Of a stretch of 64,000 nucleotides of DNA, positions 44,947 to 52,177 are shown one piece after another; position 1 is the stretch's first letter; each line of letters begins with the position of its first letter. The stretch spans positions 62,001 through 126,000 of the forward strand of contig JAFDVS010000019.1 in the NCBI GenBank assembly GCA_018268935.1. Reading direction: 5' to 3'. The notes beneath the pieces were generated by a model. That model saw nothing but the letters and a program-made list of their open reading frames with translations, was not told where the DNA came from and searched no databases. A program made the position numbers and the translations under genes. This stretch comes from Acidobacteriota bacterium (lineage in GTDB: Bacteria > Acidobacteriota > Terriglobia > Bryobacterales > Bryobacteraceae).

Positions 44947-45642
44947 CTACTTGCCTACGTGGCAGCCGATACACATCTGCTGCTCGGTCGTAAGCTTTCC
45001 GGTCTGCTTCCAACTTGCCGCCCGCTTGGCATACTCCGTACCCGGCAGCTTTTCTTCCAGCATCTCGAAATACACCCGAGCCTGGTCTGTATTCCCCAGC
45101 CTCGAATGGCCATCCCCCAGCCCCAGCAGCAGTTGCCCCAGCGAATGCGTACTCATCTTGTCCAGCCTTCCCTGCTCCACTTCATACGCAGACTGGTAAT
45201 CGTCCACCGCGCGCCGCAGCTCCGCTTTCACTCGCTCGCTCATCGGCTGGTACGCCGTCGCAGCCAGAAGCACCGCACCCCGCGGAATGCGCACACCCAC
45301 CTCCTTCGGAGCCAGCTTCACAGCCCGGTCCATCTCCGCGAATGCTTTCTTGTAAAGCTCCATCCCCTTCGCATTGTCACCACTCTGAAAGGCGCGCCCC
45401 GCCTGAAAATAGAGCCCTGACCCGTGCCACACCAGCGCTTCCGCATGCTCCGGATTCGCCGCTATCGCCTCGCTACTGACCTTCATTGCTCGTTCAAAGG
45501 CGGCCGCGTCTCCCGCAAATCCGGCAAAGAAATCATTCCGCACCACTTGATCAAAGCGTTCCGGTGGCGCGCTCATCAGGGCCGACGCAAATCCCACCGC
45601 GAAGGCGGCCGCAGCCGCAATCAGTTTCTTGTTTCTCAGCAT
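44947..45642 (-). CDS. Secreted TPR protein ending in a CxxCH heme-c motif
   Basis: 231 residues with a signal peptide (LRNKKLIAAAAAFAVGFASALMSA). TPR-like repeats occupy residues ~45-190 (SEAIAANPEHAEALVWHGSG, AEMDRAVKLAPKE and others). The final residues are QMCIGCHVGK, with C224, C227 and H228 forming a complete CxxCH cytochrome-c heme-attachment motif. No cytochrome fold surrounds it. The start at 45642 is firm: GAGGAG lies 6-8 nt upstream. It is upstream of, and probably transcribed with, the TlpA-like redox gene. Confidence 0.85.
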   Translation of the reverse strand: MLRNKKLIAAAAAFAVGFASALMSAPPERFDQVVRNDFFAGFAGDAAAFERAMKVSSEAIAANPEHAEALVWHGSGLYFQAGRAFQSGDNAKGMELYKKAFAEMDRAVKLAPKEVGVRIPRGAVLLAATAYQPMSERVKAELRRAVDDYQSAYEVEQGRLDKMSTHSLGQLLLGLGDGHSRLGNTDQARVYFEMLEEKLPGTEYAKRAASWKQTGKLTTEQQMCIGCHVGK

Positions 45643-45744
45643 CTTGTCTCTCCTCAGTTCCCAAGATACGGAGTTGCTCTTGCCGGTACACGGTTCTCTA
45701 GACCAGCGCGCGGCGCGCTCCGGACGAACGGTGGATTCCGGCGG

Positions 45745-46980
45745 ATGAATGGAAGAGCAGTGTACACTAACCCTTTCCCCGTGAAGCGTCTCTTCGATTG
45801 GATTCCCGCCCTTTCCATGATGCTGGTCTCGCTCATCAGCTACGTTGACCGCAACACCTTGGCCCTGCTCGCCCCCACCATCCTCAAGGAAACGGGCTTG
45901 TCCGGCGAGCAGTACGGATGGATTATCTCCGCCTTCTCCGTCACTTACATGATCGGCAACCCGGTTTGGGGGCGCTGGCTCGACCGCATCGGCCTGCTCC
46001 GCGGCATGACCATCGCCGTCGGTTTCTGGACCGTCGCCTCCGTTTCCCACGCTTTAGCCACCGGGTTCCGTAGTTTCGCCTTCGCCCGCGCCGCCCTCGG
46101 ATTCGGAGAGGGCGCAACATTCCCCGGCGGACTCCGCACCGTCATCCAAACCCTTCCGCCCCACCTCCGCTCCCGTGGCATCGCTGTGGCCTACAGCGGC
46201 GGCTCTCTCGGCGCGGTGGTAACCCCGATCATCGTCACCCCGATCGCCCTCGCCTGGGGCTGGCGTGGCGCCTTCTGGTTCACCGGCCTCATCGGCGCTC
46301 TTTGGCTCGTGCTCTGGCGCACCGTCGGCCGCAACCCGAAACTGCACACCGACACCGTTTCCTTCCCCGCCGGTGCCCAGCATCCCAGTTGGCTCCATCC
46401 GAGACTCTGGGGATTCATGGCCGTCTATGCCTCCGGCAGCCTCCCGCTTGCCTTTGTCCTCTACAACTCGTCTCTTTACTTGGGTCAGGTGATGGGGCTC
46501 GATCAGGTCGCCATCGGATCCCTGCTCTGGATCCCGCCGCTCGGCTGGGAAGTGGGCTATTTCTTTTGGGGAGCTCTCGCGGATCGTGAAGGGCTCCGCG
46601 ATGGTGGCGGAACCCCTCCCTTCCTCCGATATTTTCTCCTGCTTTTGCTCCTCAGCCTGCCCCTCAGTGCCGGACCTGCCATCTCCTCCGTGCCCGCGCT
46701 GATGGGGTTGCTGTTCTTTTCTATGTTCGTCGCTGCCGGCTATATCATCGTCAGCGTGGCTTATGCCACCAGCGTGTTTTCCGGCCGCCATGCCGGCTTC
46801 CTGGCCGGCTTGGGTGCGGGCTCATGGTCCGCACTGGTCGCCTTGGTCATGCCTTACTTCGGCCGCCTCTTCGACCAACACAACTACTCCGCTGCGTTTG
46901 TCCTTGCCGCCCTTTTCCCAGTCGCTGGAACTGTCCTGTGGTGGGCGCTCCACGCCGGCTCTCAGTCCGCAAAAGCGTGA
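45745..46980 (+). CDS. MFS transporter
   Basis: 411 residues with twelve hydrophobic segments. Segment 1 ends in LISYVDRNTLALLAP, and the loop 2-3 motif is GNPVWGRWLDRIGLLRG; EGATFPGGLRTVIQ is in segment 4-5. It looks like the same anion:cation symporter group as the transporter at 7.6 kb. The substrate is unknown. Alternative starts are GTG 45760 and GTG 45781. Its 3' end overlaps the convergent FliA-like sigma gene by 19 bp. Confidence 0.86.
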   Translation: MNGRAVYTNPFPVKRLFDWIPALSMMLVSLISYVDRNTLALLAPTILKETGLSGEQYGWIISAFSVTYMIGNPVWGRWLDRIGLLRGMTIAVGFWTVASVSHALATGFRSFAFARAALGFGEGATFPGGLRTVIQTLPPHLRSRGIAVAYSGGSLGAVVTPIIVTPIALAWGWRGAFWFTGLIGALWLVLWRTVGRNPKLHTDTVSFPAGAQHPSWLHPRLWGFMAVYASGSLPLAFVLYNSSLYLGQVMGLDQVAIGSLLWIPPLGWEVGYFFWGALADREGLRDGGGTPPFLRYFLLLLLLSLPLSAGPAISSVPALMGLLFFSMFVAAGYIIVSVAYATSVFSGRHAGFLAGLGAGSWSALVALVMPYFGRLFDQHNYSAAFVLAALFPVAGTVLWWALHAGSQSAKA

Positions 46981-47765
46981 CTGGAACTGATGCCGTTCGA
47001 TTGCAGCACGACAGCCATCTTCTCGAGCGCTGATTTGTGGATCTGCGAAACTCGGCTTTCATTGATCCCTAACAGCCCCCCGATTTCCTTCATCGTCAGT
47101 TCGTTGGTGTAGTACAACAGAACCACTTTCTGATAGCGCTCCGGCAGCGTGCGCATCGCTTCGGCCAGCACACTCCGCAATTGCTGCCGCGCACACATCC
47201 GGTCCGGCTGGGTCTCCGGCTTCGAGGGAAAATCAGGCGCGGGCAAATCTTCCTGGTCGTTGGACCGCGTGCTCGCGGAAACCAGCCCCACGCTCCGCAG
47301 GTCCACCATCATCTGCCGCCACCGTTCCACTTCCACGCCTAGCTTGTCGGCCACTTCCTGCTCGGTCGGATTGCGTTGCAGAGTTGCCGCCAGGTCCCGC
47401 GTTACCGCCTCCACTTGCTTGTGACGCCGCCGCAGATCGCGCGATGCCCAGTCCAGTTGCCGCAAACTGTCCAGGATCGCTCCCTTGATGCGGTGCTTGG
47501 CATAGCTCGAAAAGACAACCTTCTTATCGGGATTGTATTTGCTGGCTGCGTCAAAGAGCCCCAGGATCCCCGCGTGTACCAGGTCGTCCAGGTCGACGTG
47601 AACCGGCAGGTTCTCATGGACCCGAACGGCGATCGCCTTCACCAGCGGCAGATGCTCCAGCACTACCCGGTCGCGCTTTGTCATGCGGGCGGCTTCTTTC
47701 TGAGTGGCACTCTTTGCAGGCATTTCCACAATCCTCACGTTTCCTTTACTCATCGCGATTCGCAT
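46962..47765 (-). CDS. fliA: FliA-family RNA polymerase sigma factor
   Basis: 267 residues. Region 2 includes VDLDDLVHAGILGLFDAASKY and FSSYAKHRIKGAILDSLRQLD; region 3 includes RNPTEQEVADKLGVEVE; region 4 ends NELTMKEIGGLLGINESRVSQIHKSAL. This matches FliA/WhiG-type sigma-28. No flagellar or chemotaxis gene is in the window, so whether it controls motility or another regulon is open. ATG 47765 is chosen for the AAGGA 4-5 nt upstream. Tandem dyads lie about 270-300 bp upstream. Confidence 0.9.
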   Translation of the reverse strand: MRIAMSKGNVRIVEMPAKSATQKEAARMTKRDRVVLEHLPLVKAIAVRVHENLPVHVDLDDLVHAGILGLFDAASKYNPDKKVVFSSYAKHRIKGAILDSLRQLDWASRDLRRRHKQVEAVTRDLAATLQRNPTEQEVADKLGVEVERWRQMMVDLRSVGLVSASTRSNDQEDLPAPDFPSKPETQPDRMCARQQLRSVLAEAMRTLPERYQKVVLLYYTNELTMKEIGGLLGINESRVSQIHKSALEKMAVVLQSNGISSSHAFAD

Positions 47766-48226
47766 TCTTTCCTTGGAACTCGGCCATGAAGCTGCGGCCT
47801 GTAGGTGTTCGGTGCAACCAACCTAACGCCGTCCTAGAGTGCAAGGTGACTGCCAATCACGCGAAAACTCCATCGATTTGTTCTGCCCTACCCCCTGCCC
47901 ATGCCGCCAAAATATTGCCCGGCTTATGGTTACCCGGCTTCTCCCGATCTTCTTCAGAACCGGATATGCCCGCTCGACACAGGAGGTTCCCAGACTGCTT
48001 CCATCCGTTTTGGGATGAACGCGGCCCAGTTCGTTCCACATTGAAACGTTCTCGTTCCAAAATGAAACGCGCTCTTCATGCTCTTCGTCTCTTGAAATAA
48101 GCTTATCGGTTCTTACACGTTTCCATGTAGTGGGGAATGGACCAGAAATAGCTGATTCTCAGGCTCCATTTCCCTTACTGCTTTAACCCTCATGGGGGGG
48201 TATTCTCCACAAGTACCGTCTATCCC
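47766..48226. other. 460-bp non-coding stretch upstream of the FliA-like gene
   Basis: No supported gene. It contains two 17-bp dyads at 48032-48069, a run of seven G residues near 48194-48200, and short GC-rich inverted repeats nearer the sigma gene that might fold in its leader. No riboswitch or tRNA was recognised. The open frames on both strands here have no family-like sequence or ribosome sites. Confidence 0.6.
48032..48069. promoter_or_regulatory. Tandem dyad operators (CGTTCCA-N3-TGAAACG, two copies)
   Basis: CGTTCCA-CAT-TGAAACG (48032-48048) and CGTTCCA-AAA-TGAAACG (48053-48069) are two copies of the same 17-bp near-palindrome, arms matching 6 of 7, repeated with a 21-bp period, two helical turns. 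The site lies about 270-300 bp upstream of the FliA-like gene and 160 bp beyond the end of the small gene at 48227. This is typical of a dimeric regulator binding side by side on one face of the DNA. The regulator is unknown. Confidence 0.6.
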
Positions 48227-48385
48227 CTAGTCCCCTCGCCGCTTCAACTCCGCTATCCACGTCTTCACCCCAAATCCCGCCAAAAATACCAACGTCGCCA
48301 GCCGCACCTTCCCCTCTAACGTCAAAAACGCCATCATCCCTAACGCCCCGTAGGTGAGCATCGCCAATCGAAACCCTGGACGCAT
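48227..48385 (-). CDS. Small membrane protein after the CpaE-like gene
   Basis: 52 residues: a short basic N-terminus (MRPGFRLAM), then two hydrophobic stretches (TYGALGMMAFLTL and ATLVFLAGFGV) separated by a charged turn, ending KTWIAELKRRGD. GGGAG lies 12 nt upstream of the ATG; a GTG nine bases upstream is an alternative. It follows the CpaE-like gene by 47 bp on the same strand. No family is recognised. Confidence 0.5.
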   Translation of the reverse strand: MRPGFRLAMLTYGALGMMAFLTLEGKVRLATLVFLAGFGVKTWIAELKRRGD

Positions 48386-48432
48386 CGCGTACACATTCTC
48401 CCACGATTCCCGGTCCCGATTGCACAAAACGC

Positions 48433-49662
48433 TTACTTCGAGGGCGAACTCCGCGTGAACAACGAAAGTAATCCCGACAACGCCGACGTCTTCTTTTCTC
48501 CCGCAGCAGCCCCCGCCGGCCGCCCCGCCAACCTCTCGCCTAGCTGCGCCAGGCTCTTCCCGAAGCTCGTGTTCGGAGGCACCGGCTTGCCTTCCATCAG
48601 CGCCCGCTGCACCCCGTCGTAGTCCGCCGGAATCAAATGAAAAACGTCGCAATGCAGCGCCGTCTCAATCACTTCCCGGCTCAATCCATATTCTTTGTCG
48701 TAGCGGTTCACAATCAGCCGGATCCGCGACCGCTGCACCTGGTTCGCCTCCAGGTAGTCCATCGCCCGCTGCGCCGCCTGCAGCGCCGGTAGTTCGTTCG
48801 TCGTCACCAGCAGCACATCGTCCGACCGCCGCGCCAAAGTCAGGTTCCAGTCCCCAAACACCGTCCCCGTGTCGAATACCACCACTTCATAGAAGCTGCG
48901 CGCGAACTCGGCAATCGAAGAAGCGTCCCGTAGTTCGTGTAGCCCTTCGTTCACCGTCTCCGGAGCCAGCAGAATGTCCAGCGTCCCTTGCTGCGTGACA
49001 ATGCCTTTCCAAATGTCAGCATCCATCGAACTCGAACGGGACAGCGCATCGACAAAACTGTAGTTCGACCGCAGTTTCATCAAGAAGGACAACGTCCCGG
49101 TAAGCGGATCCATGTCCCCCACCAGGATCTTCTTGAATCCCACACGCTTGAAATGCTGCGCCAGGTTCGTCGCCAGCGTCGTCGCCCCGCAGGCACCCTT
49201 CGCCGGAATCACTGTCATCACCTTCCCCGCCATCGTTGCGCCGCCGTCTTTGCGGTGCATCGTCGCGATACGGGCAAAGGCGTGGTCGAATTGCTCCGGG
49301 TCGAAGGGGCGTACCAGAAATTCCACCGCCCCCTGCCTCATCGCCCGCACGATCGTGTCCGGGTTCTTTGATGACAGCAGCACAACAATCTTCATCAATG
49401 GCTGCACCACCAGCAGTTCCCCAATCAACGCGATGGCGCGGTCCGGATCCGAAGTCAGATCCAGAAAACACAGATTCGGTCCGTGTGTCCCCCCTAACTC
49501 CGACAACGATAATCGCGTCGGATACGACTGCATCTCAAATATCGGTGTGTTCGGTAAGTGCAACGACAGTATCGGGGATAACTCCCCAGCTATTGTCTTG
49601 CTCGGACTGATCATCAGTCCTTTCCAATTCCCGGATAGTGCGGCAATGTCTGCTCGGGCCAT
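48433..49662 (-). CDS. CpaE/TadZ-like ParA-superfamily ATPase
   Basis: 409 residues. Residues ~1-130 form a receiver-like domain (LCFLDLTSDPDRAI, AMRQGAVEFLVRPFD). Residues ~150-390 are a MinD/ParA-type ATPase with the atypical Walker A AKGACGATTLATNLA, in which the second lysine is Ala, as in TadZ/CpaE, plus VVVFDTG and LIVNRYDKE. In Tad pilus systems it places the secretion apparatus at the pole. No other Tad/pilus gene is in the window, so its role here is open. The LuxR-type regulator is divergent, 139 bp away. Confidence 0.86.
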   Translation of the reverse strand: MARADIAALSGNWKGLMISPSKTIAGELSPILSLHLPNTPIFEMQSYPTRLSLSELGGTHGPNLCFLDLTSDPDRAIALIGELLVVQPLMKIVVLLSSKNPDTIVRAMRQGAVEFLVRPFDPEQFDHAFARIATMHRKDGGATMAGKVMTVIPAKGACGATTLATNLAQHFKRVGFKKILVGDMDPLTGTLSFLMKLRSNYSFVDALSRSSSMDADIWKGIVTQQGTLDILLAPETVNEGLHELRDASSIAEFARSFYEVVVFDTGTVFGDWNLTLARRSDDVLLVTTNELPALQAAQRAMDYLEANQVQRSRIRLIVNRYDKEYGLSREVIETALHCDVFHLIPADYDGVQRALMEGKPVPPNTSFGKSLAQLGERLAGRPAGAAAGEKKTSALSGLLSLFTRSSPSK

Positions 49663-49688
49663 GGGCTACCCCCAGAATCGGCATTCCC

Positions 49689-49734
49689 CTCTCAAAACAT
49701 AAGGGTCATCCGCTACCTCCTCAATTTTTGAGAG
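49689..49734. promoter_or_regulatory. Spaced inverted repeat between the CpaE-like and LuxR-type genes
   Basis: CTCTCAAAA (49689-49697) and TTTTGAGAG (49726-49734) are perfect 9-bp complements separated by 28 bp. The repeat lies near the CpaE-like start codon (49662) and 67 bp from the LuxR-type start. It could be a pair of half-sites for a dimeric regulator, possibly the LuxR-type protein itself. Confidence 0.45.
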
Positions 49735-49801
49735 CCTCCTCCCTCCGCCCGCACTAAGACTATGACCAGCGGTACCGATAAGCACGCCAAGGGAGGAAAA
49801 A

Positions 49802-50443
49802 GTGCCCATGTCAGATCCCATCCGCGTAGCCGTCTGCGAGACCCAACCAGTCACGACGGAAGGCTTGGCGCGCATTCTCGGTGCGAGTCCGGAATTCCAG
49901 TTCGTAGGCGCCGTCGATCAACTCTTGAACGCGGAACAACTACTCGAGGAAACCCACCCGCATATCCTCGTTCTCGATAAATCCTTCGGTGTGCAGATCG
50001 TCCTCGAATGGGTGGCAGAGCACCGCGCCGCCCGCACCGCCACCGCCATCGTCGTCTGGGGCCTCTCCCTCTCCGAAGCCGAAGCCTTGCGCTTCCTCCA
50101 GATCGGCGCCAAAGGCATCCTCCGCAAAACCGCCCCGCGCGATACCCTCATCGCCTGCCTCCAGGCTGTCGCCTCCGGCACCAGTTGGATGGAAGATAGC
50201 CTCTTTCGCGAGTCTGCACGCCCCGAAAAATACCACCGCGGTGAATTGACCCCGCGCGAACAACAGGTCATGGAACTCGTCGAACAGGGCTACAAAAACA
50301 AGGAGATCGCTCGCCAGCTCGGTATCCGCCCCGGTACCGTCAAAATCCACCTCAAACACATCTTCGAAAAAACCGGCGTTCGCGGGCGCTACGGCCTCGC
50401 CCTTAGCGGTATGAAGGACAAAGGCTTGCTCGCGCTACCATAA
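49802..50443 (+). CDS. LuxR/NarL-family response regulator with atypical receiver domain
   Basis: 213 residues. The receiver-like N-terminus keeps Asp59 (ILVLDKSFG), but the acidic pocket that is normally DD reads CET (Glu13 only), and the expected Lys is in ILRKTAPRD. The C-terminal HTH (LTPREQQVMELVEQGYKNKEIARQLGIRPGTVKIHLKHIFEKTGV, in part) is canonical. GTG 49802 is chosen since GGAGG lies 5 nt upstream; ATG 49808 would give nearly the same protein. It is divergent from the CpaE-like gene with an inverted repeat between. Confidence 0.9.
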   Translation: MPMSDPIRVAVCETQPVTTEGLARILGASPEFQFVGAVDQLLNAEQLLEETHPHILVLDKSFGVQIVLEWVAEHRAARTATAIVVWGLSLSEAEALRFLQIGAKGILRKTAPRDTLIACLQAVASGTSWMEDSLFRESARPEKYHRGELTPREQQVMELVEQGYKNKEIARQLGIRPGTVKIHLKHIFEKTGVRGRYGLALSGMKDKGLLALP

Positions 50444-50470
50444 ACCGCGCCAGCCGCCCGCTCCACCTCC

Positions 50471-50508
50471 ACGCCCCAGCTGCCATAGCCCATGTTATGC
50501 TGGGGCGT
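50471..50508. promoter_or_regulatory. 10-bp inverted repeat enclosing the TldD-like start codon
   Basis: ACGCCCCAGC (50471-50480) and GCTGGGGCGT (50499-50508) are perfect complements with an 18-nt loop, and the ATG of the TldD-like gene (50492-50494) lies in the loop. As RNA this hairpin could block or position ribosomes, or end LuxR-type transcription; no T-tract follows. The in-frame GTG at 50507, at the base of the stem, may be the true start. Confidence 0.55.
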
Positions 50509-52177
50509 GTCCCCCTGCACACGTCTGCTAGGCCTTGCCTTCTTCTCTTGTTCCTTCCTCCCCGCCCAATCCTCCCCCATGCTCGACCTCCTTGGCGCGG
50601 AACTCCAACGCAACTTCGACGGCCTCAAATCTGCCGACCCCGCCCCCTACTTCCTCGCCTACCAGATCACCGACGATGAGGCCGAAGCCGTCACCGGTAG
50701 CTTCGGCGCCCTCCAAAGCGCCGGCGGCTCCAAGTCCCGCTCCCTCGACGTCACCCTCCGCATCGGTACCCCAACCTTCGATAACTACCACCGCATGCGT
50801 GGCGATTTCCCTCGCTTCACTTCCGGCGTCCAGGTCCCCGTCGAAGATAGCCCCAACGCCATCCGCCGCCGCGCTTGGCTTGAAACCGACCGCATCTACC
50901 GCCTCGCCTCCCAACGCCTCATCCGCGTCAAAACCAATCAGCAGGTCAAAGCCGCGGAGGAAGACGCCTCCGACGATTTTTCCGCCGAAGAGAAAGCCGT
51001 CCATGTCGAGCCCGTCGGTAAGCTTAACTTCAACAAAGCAGACTGGATCCCCCGCGTTCGCAAATGGTCCAACGAGTGCAACAAGCACCGCGGCGTCTTA
51101 GCCTGCAGCATCACCGTTCTTGCCAACCGCCAGACCCGCTACCTCGTCAACTCCGACGGAAGTAAAATTCAACAGGGCCGTGGCTTTGCCCGCATCATCA
51201 TCAGCGCCCAGGGCAAGGCTTCCGACGGCATGGATCTCGCCGCTACCGACAGTTTCGAAGCCGAAACTCCGGACCGCCTTCCCAAAGAGGACGTCGTTCA
51301 GGCCGCCATGACTAAGGTCGCCGCTCGCCTTTCCAATCTCCTTCGCGCCCCACCAGTCGATCCCTTCGTCGGCCCGGCAATCCTCAGCGGCTCGGCCGCC
51401 GGCGTCTTCTTCCACGAAATCTTCGGCCATCGCATCGAAGGCCATCGCCAAAAGGATGAAAGTGAAGGCCAGACGTTCACCAAAAGCGTCGGCAAGCCAG
51501 TGCTGCCAACCTTCCTTTCCGTCGTCTTCGACCCCACCCGCAAAACCCTTGGCAACGTTGATCTCAATGGCTGGTACGCCTATGATGACGAAGGGGTTAA
51601 AGGGCAGAAAGTAAACGTCGTCGAAAACGGAATCCTGAAAACGTTCCTCATGTCCCGCTCCCCTATTCAGGGCTTTCCCAAATCCAACGGCCACGGGCGC
51701 CGCCAGGCTGGCGCTGAAGTCGTCTCCCGCCAGTCCAACCTCATCGTGGAATCTGCCCAGGCAGTTCCCCTCCCGAAGCTCCGCGACATGCTCATCGACG
51801 AGATTAAGAAACAAAACAAACCATACGGGCTACTCTTCGATCAGGTCACCGGCGGATTTACCACCACCGGCCGCCAGGGACTCCAGGCATTCACCGTCAT
51901 CCCCCTCGTCGTCTATCGCGTCTACGCCGACGGCCGGCCTGATGAGTTAGTTCGCGGCGTCAATATTGTCGGCACCCCCCTCGCCAGCTTCGCCAAAATT
52001 GCCGCCACTTCCGACAAACAGGAAGTTTTCAACGGCATCTGCGGTGCGGAATCAGGAAGCGTCCCGGTTTCAGCAATTTCCCCAGCCCTCCTGGTCACCG
52101 AAATCGAAGTGCAACGCAAGAGCGCCGGGGTGGATTCTCCGCCAACGCTGGCCCGCCCCTCGGGAGGTGCCGAATGA
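50492..52177 (+). CDS. Exported TldD-family metallopeptidase
   Basis: 561 residues with an N-terminal signal (CTRLLGLAFFSCSFLPAQ). The TldD fold is recognisable, with zinc motif HEIFGH at 308-313 (His308, Glu309, His313) and the later segments VDLNGWYAYDDEGVKGQKV and NLIVESAQ. TldD with TldE is a zinc protease that cuts unfolded or microcin-like peptides in the cytoplasm; this copy is predicted to be exported. GTG 50507 is an alternative start. The stop overlaps the start of the next gene by 4 bp (ATGA), which encodes the TldE-like partner. Confidence 0.87.
   Translation: MLCWGVSPCTRLLGLAFFSCSFLPAQSSPMLDLLGAELQRNFDGLKSADPAPYFLAYQITDDEAEAVTGSFGALQSAGGSKSRSLDVTLRIGTPTFDNYHRMRGDFPRFTSGVQVPVEDSPNAIRRRAWLETDRIYRLASQRLIRVKTNQQVKAAEEDASDDFSAEEKAVHVEPVGKLNFNKADWIPRVRKWSNECNKHRGVLACSITVLANRQTRYLVNSDGSKIQQGRGFARIIISAQGKASDGMDLAATDSFEAETPDRLPKEDVVQAAMTKVAARLSNLLRAPPVDPFVGPAILSGSAAGVFFHEIFGHRIEGHRQKDESEGQTFTKSVGKPVLPTFLSVVFDPTRKTLGNVDLNGWYAYDDEGVKGQKVNVVENGILKTFLMSRSPIQGFPKSNGHGRRQAGAEVVSRQSNLIVESAQAVPLPKLRDMLIDEIKKQNKPYGLLFDQVTGGFTTTGRQGLQAFTVIPLVVYRVYADGRPDELVRGVNIVGTPLASFAKIAATSDKQEVFNGICGAESGSVPVSAISPALLVTEIEVQRKSAGVDSPPTLARPSGGAE

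Noticed and set aside
47800..47990. Sigma-54 (-24/-12) promoter upstream of the FliA-like gene
   Set aside because: GG and GC elements are found at 8-bp rather than 10-bp separation.
47766..48226. Cyclic-di-GMP or other riboswitch in the sigma-gene leader
   Set aside because: Short GC-rich repeats exist, but none of the conserved riboswitch segments is present in order.
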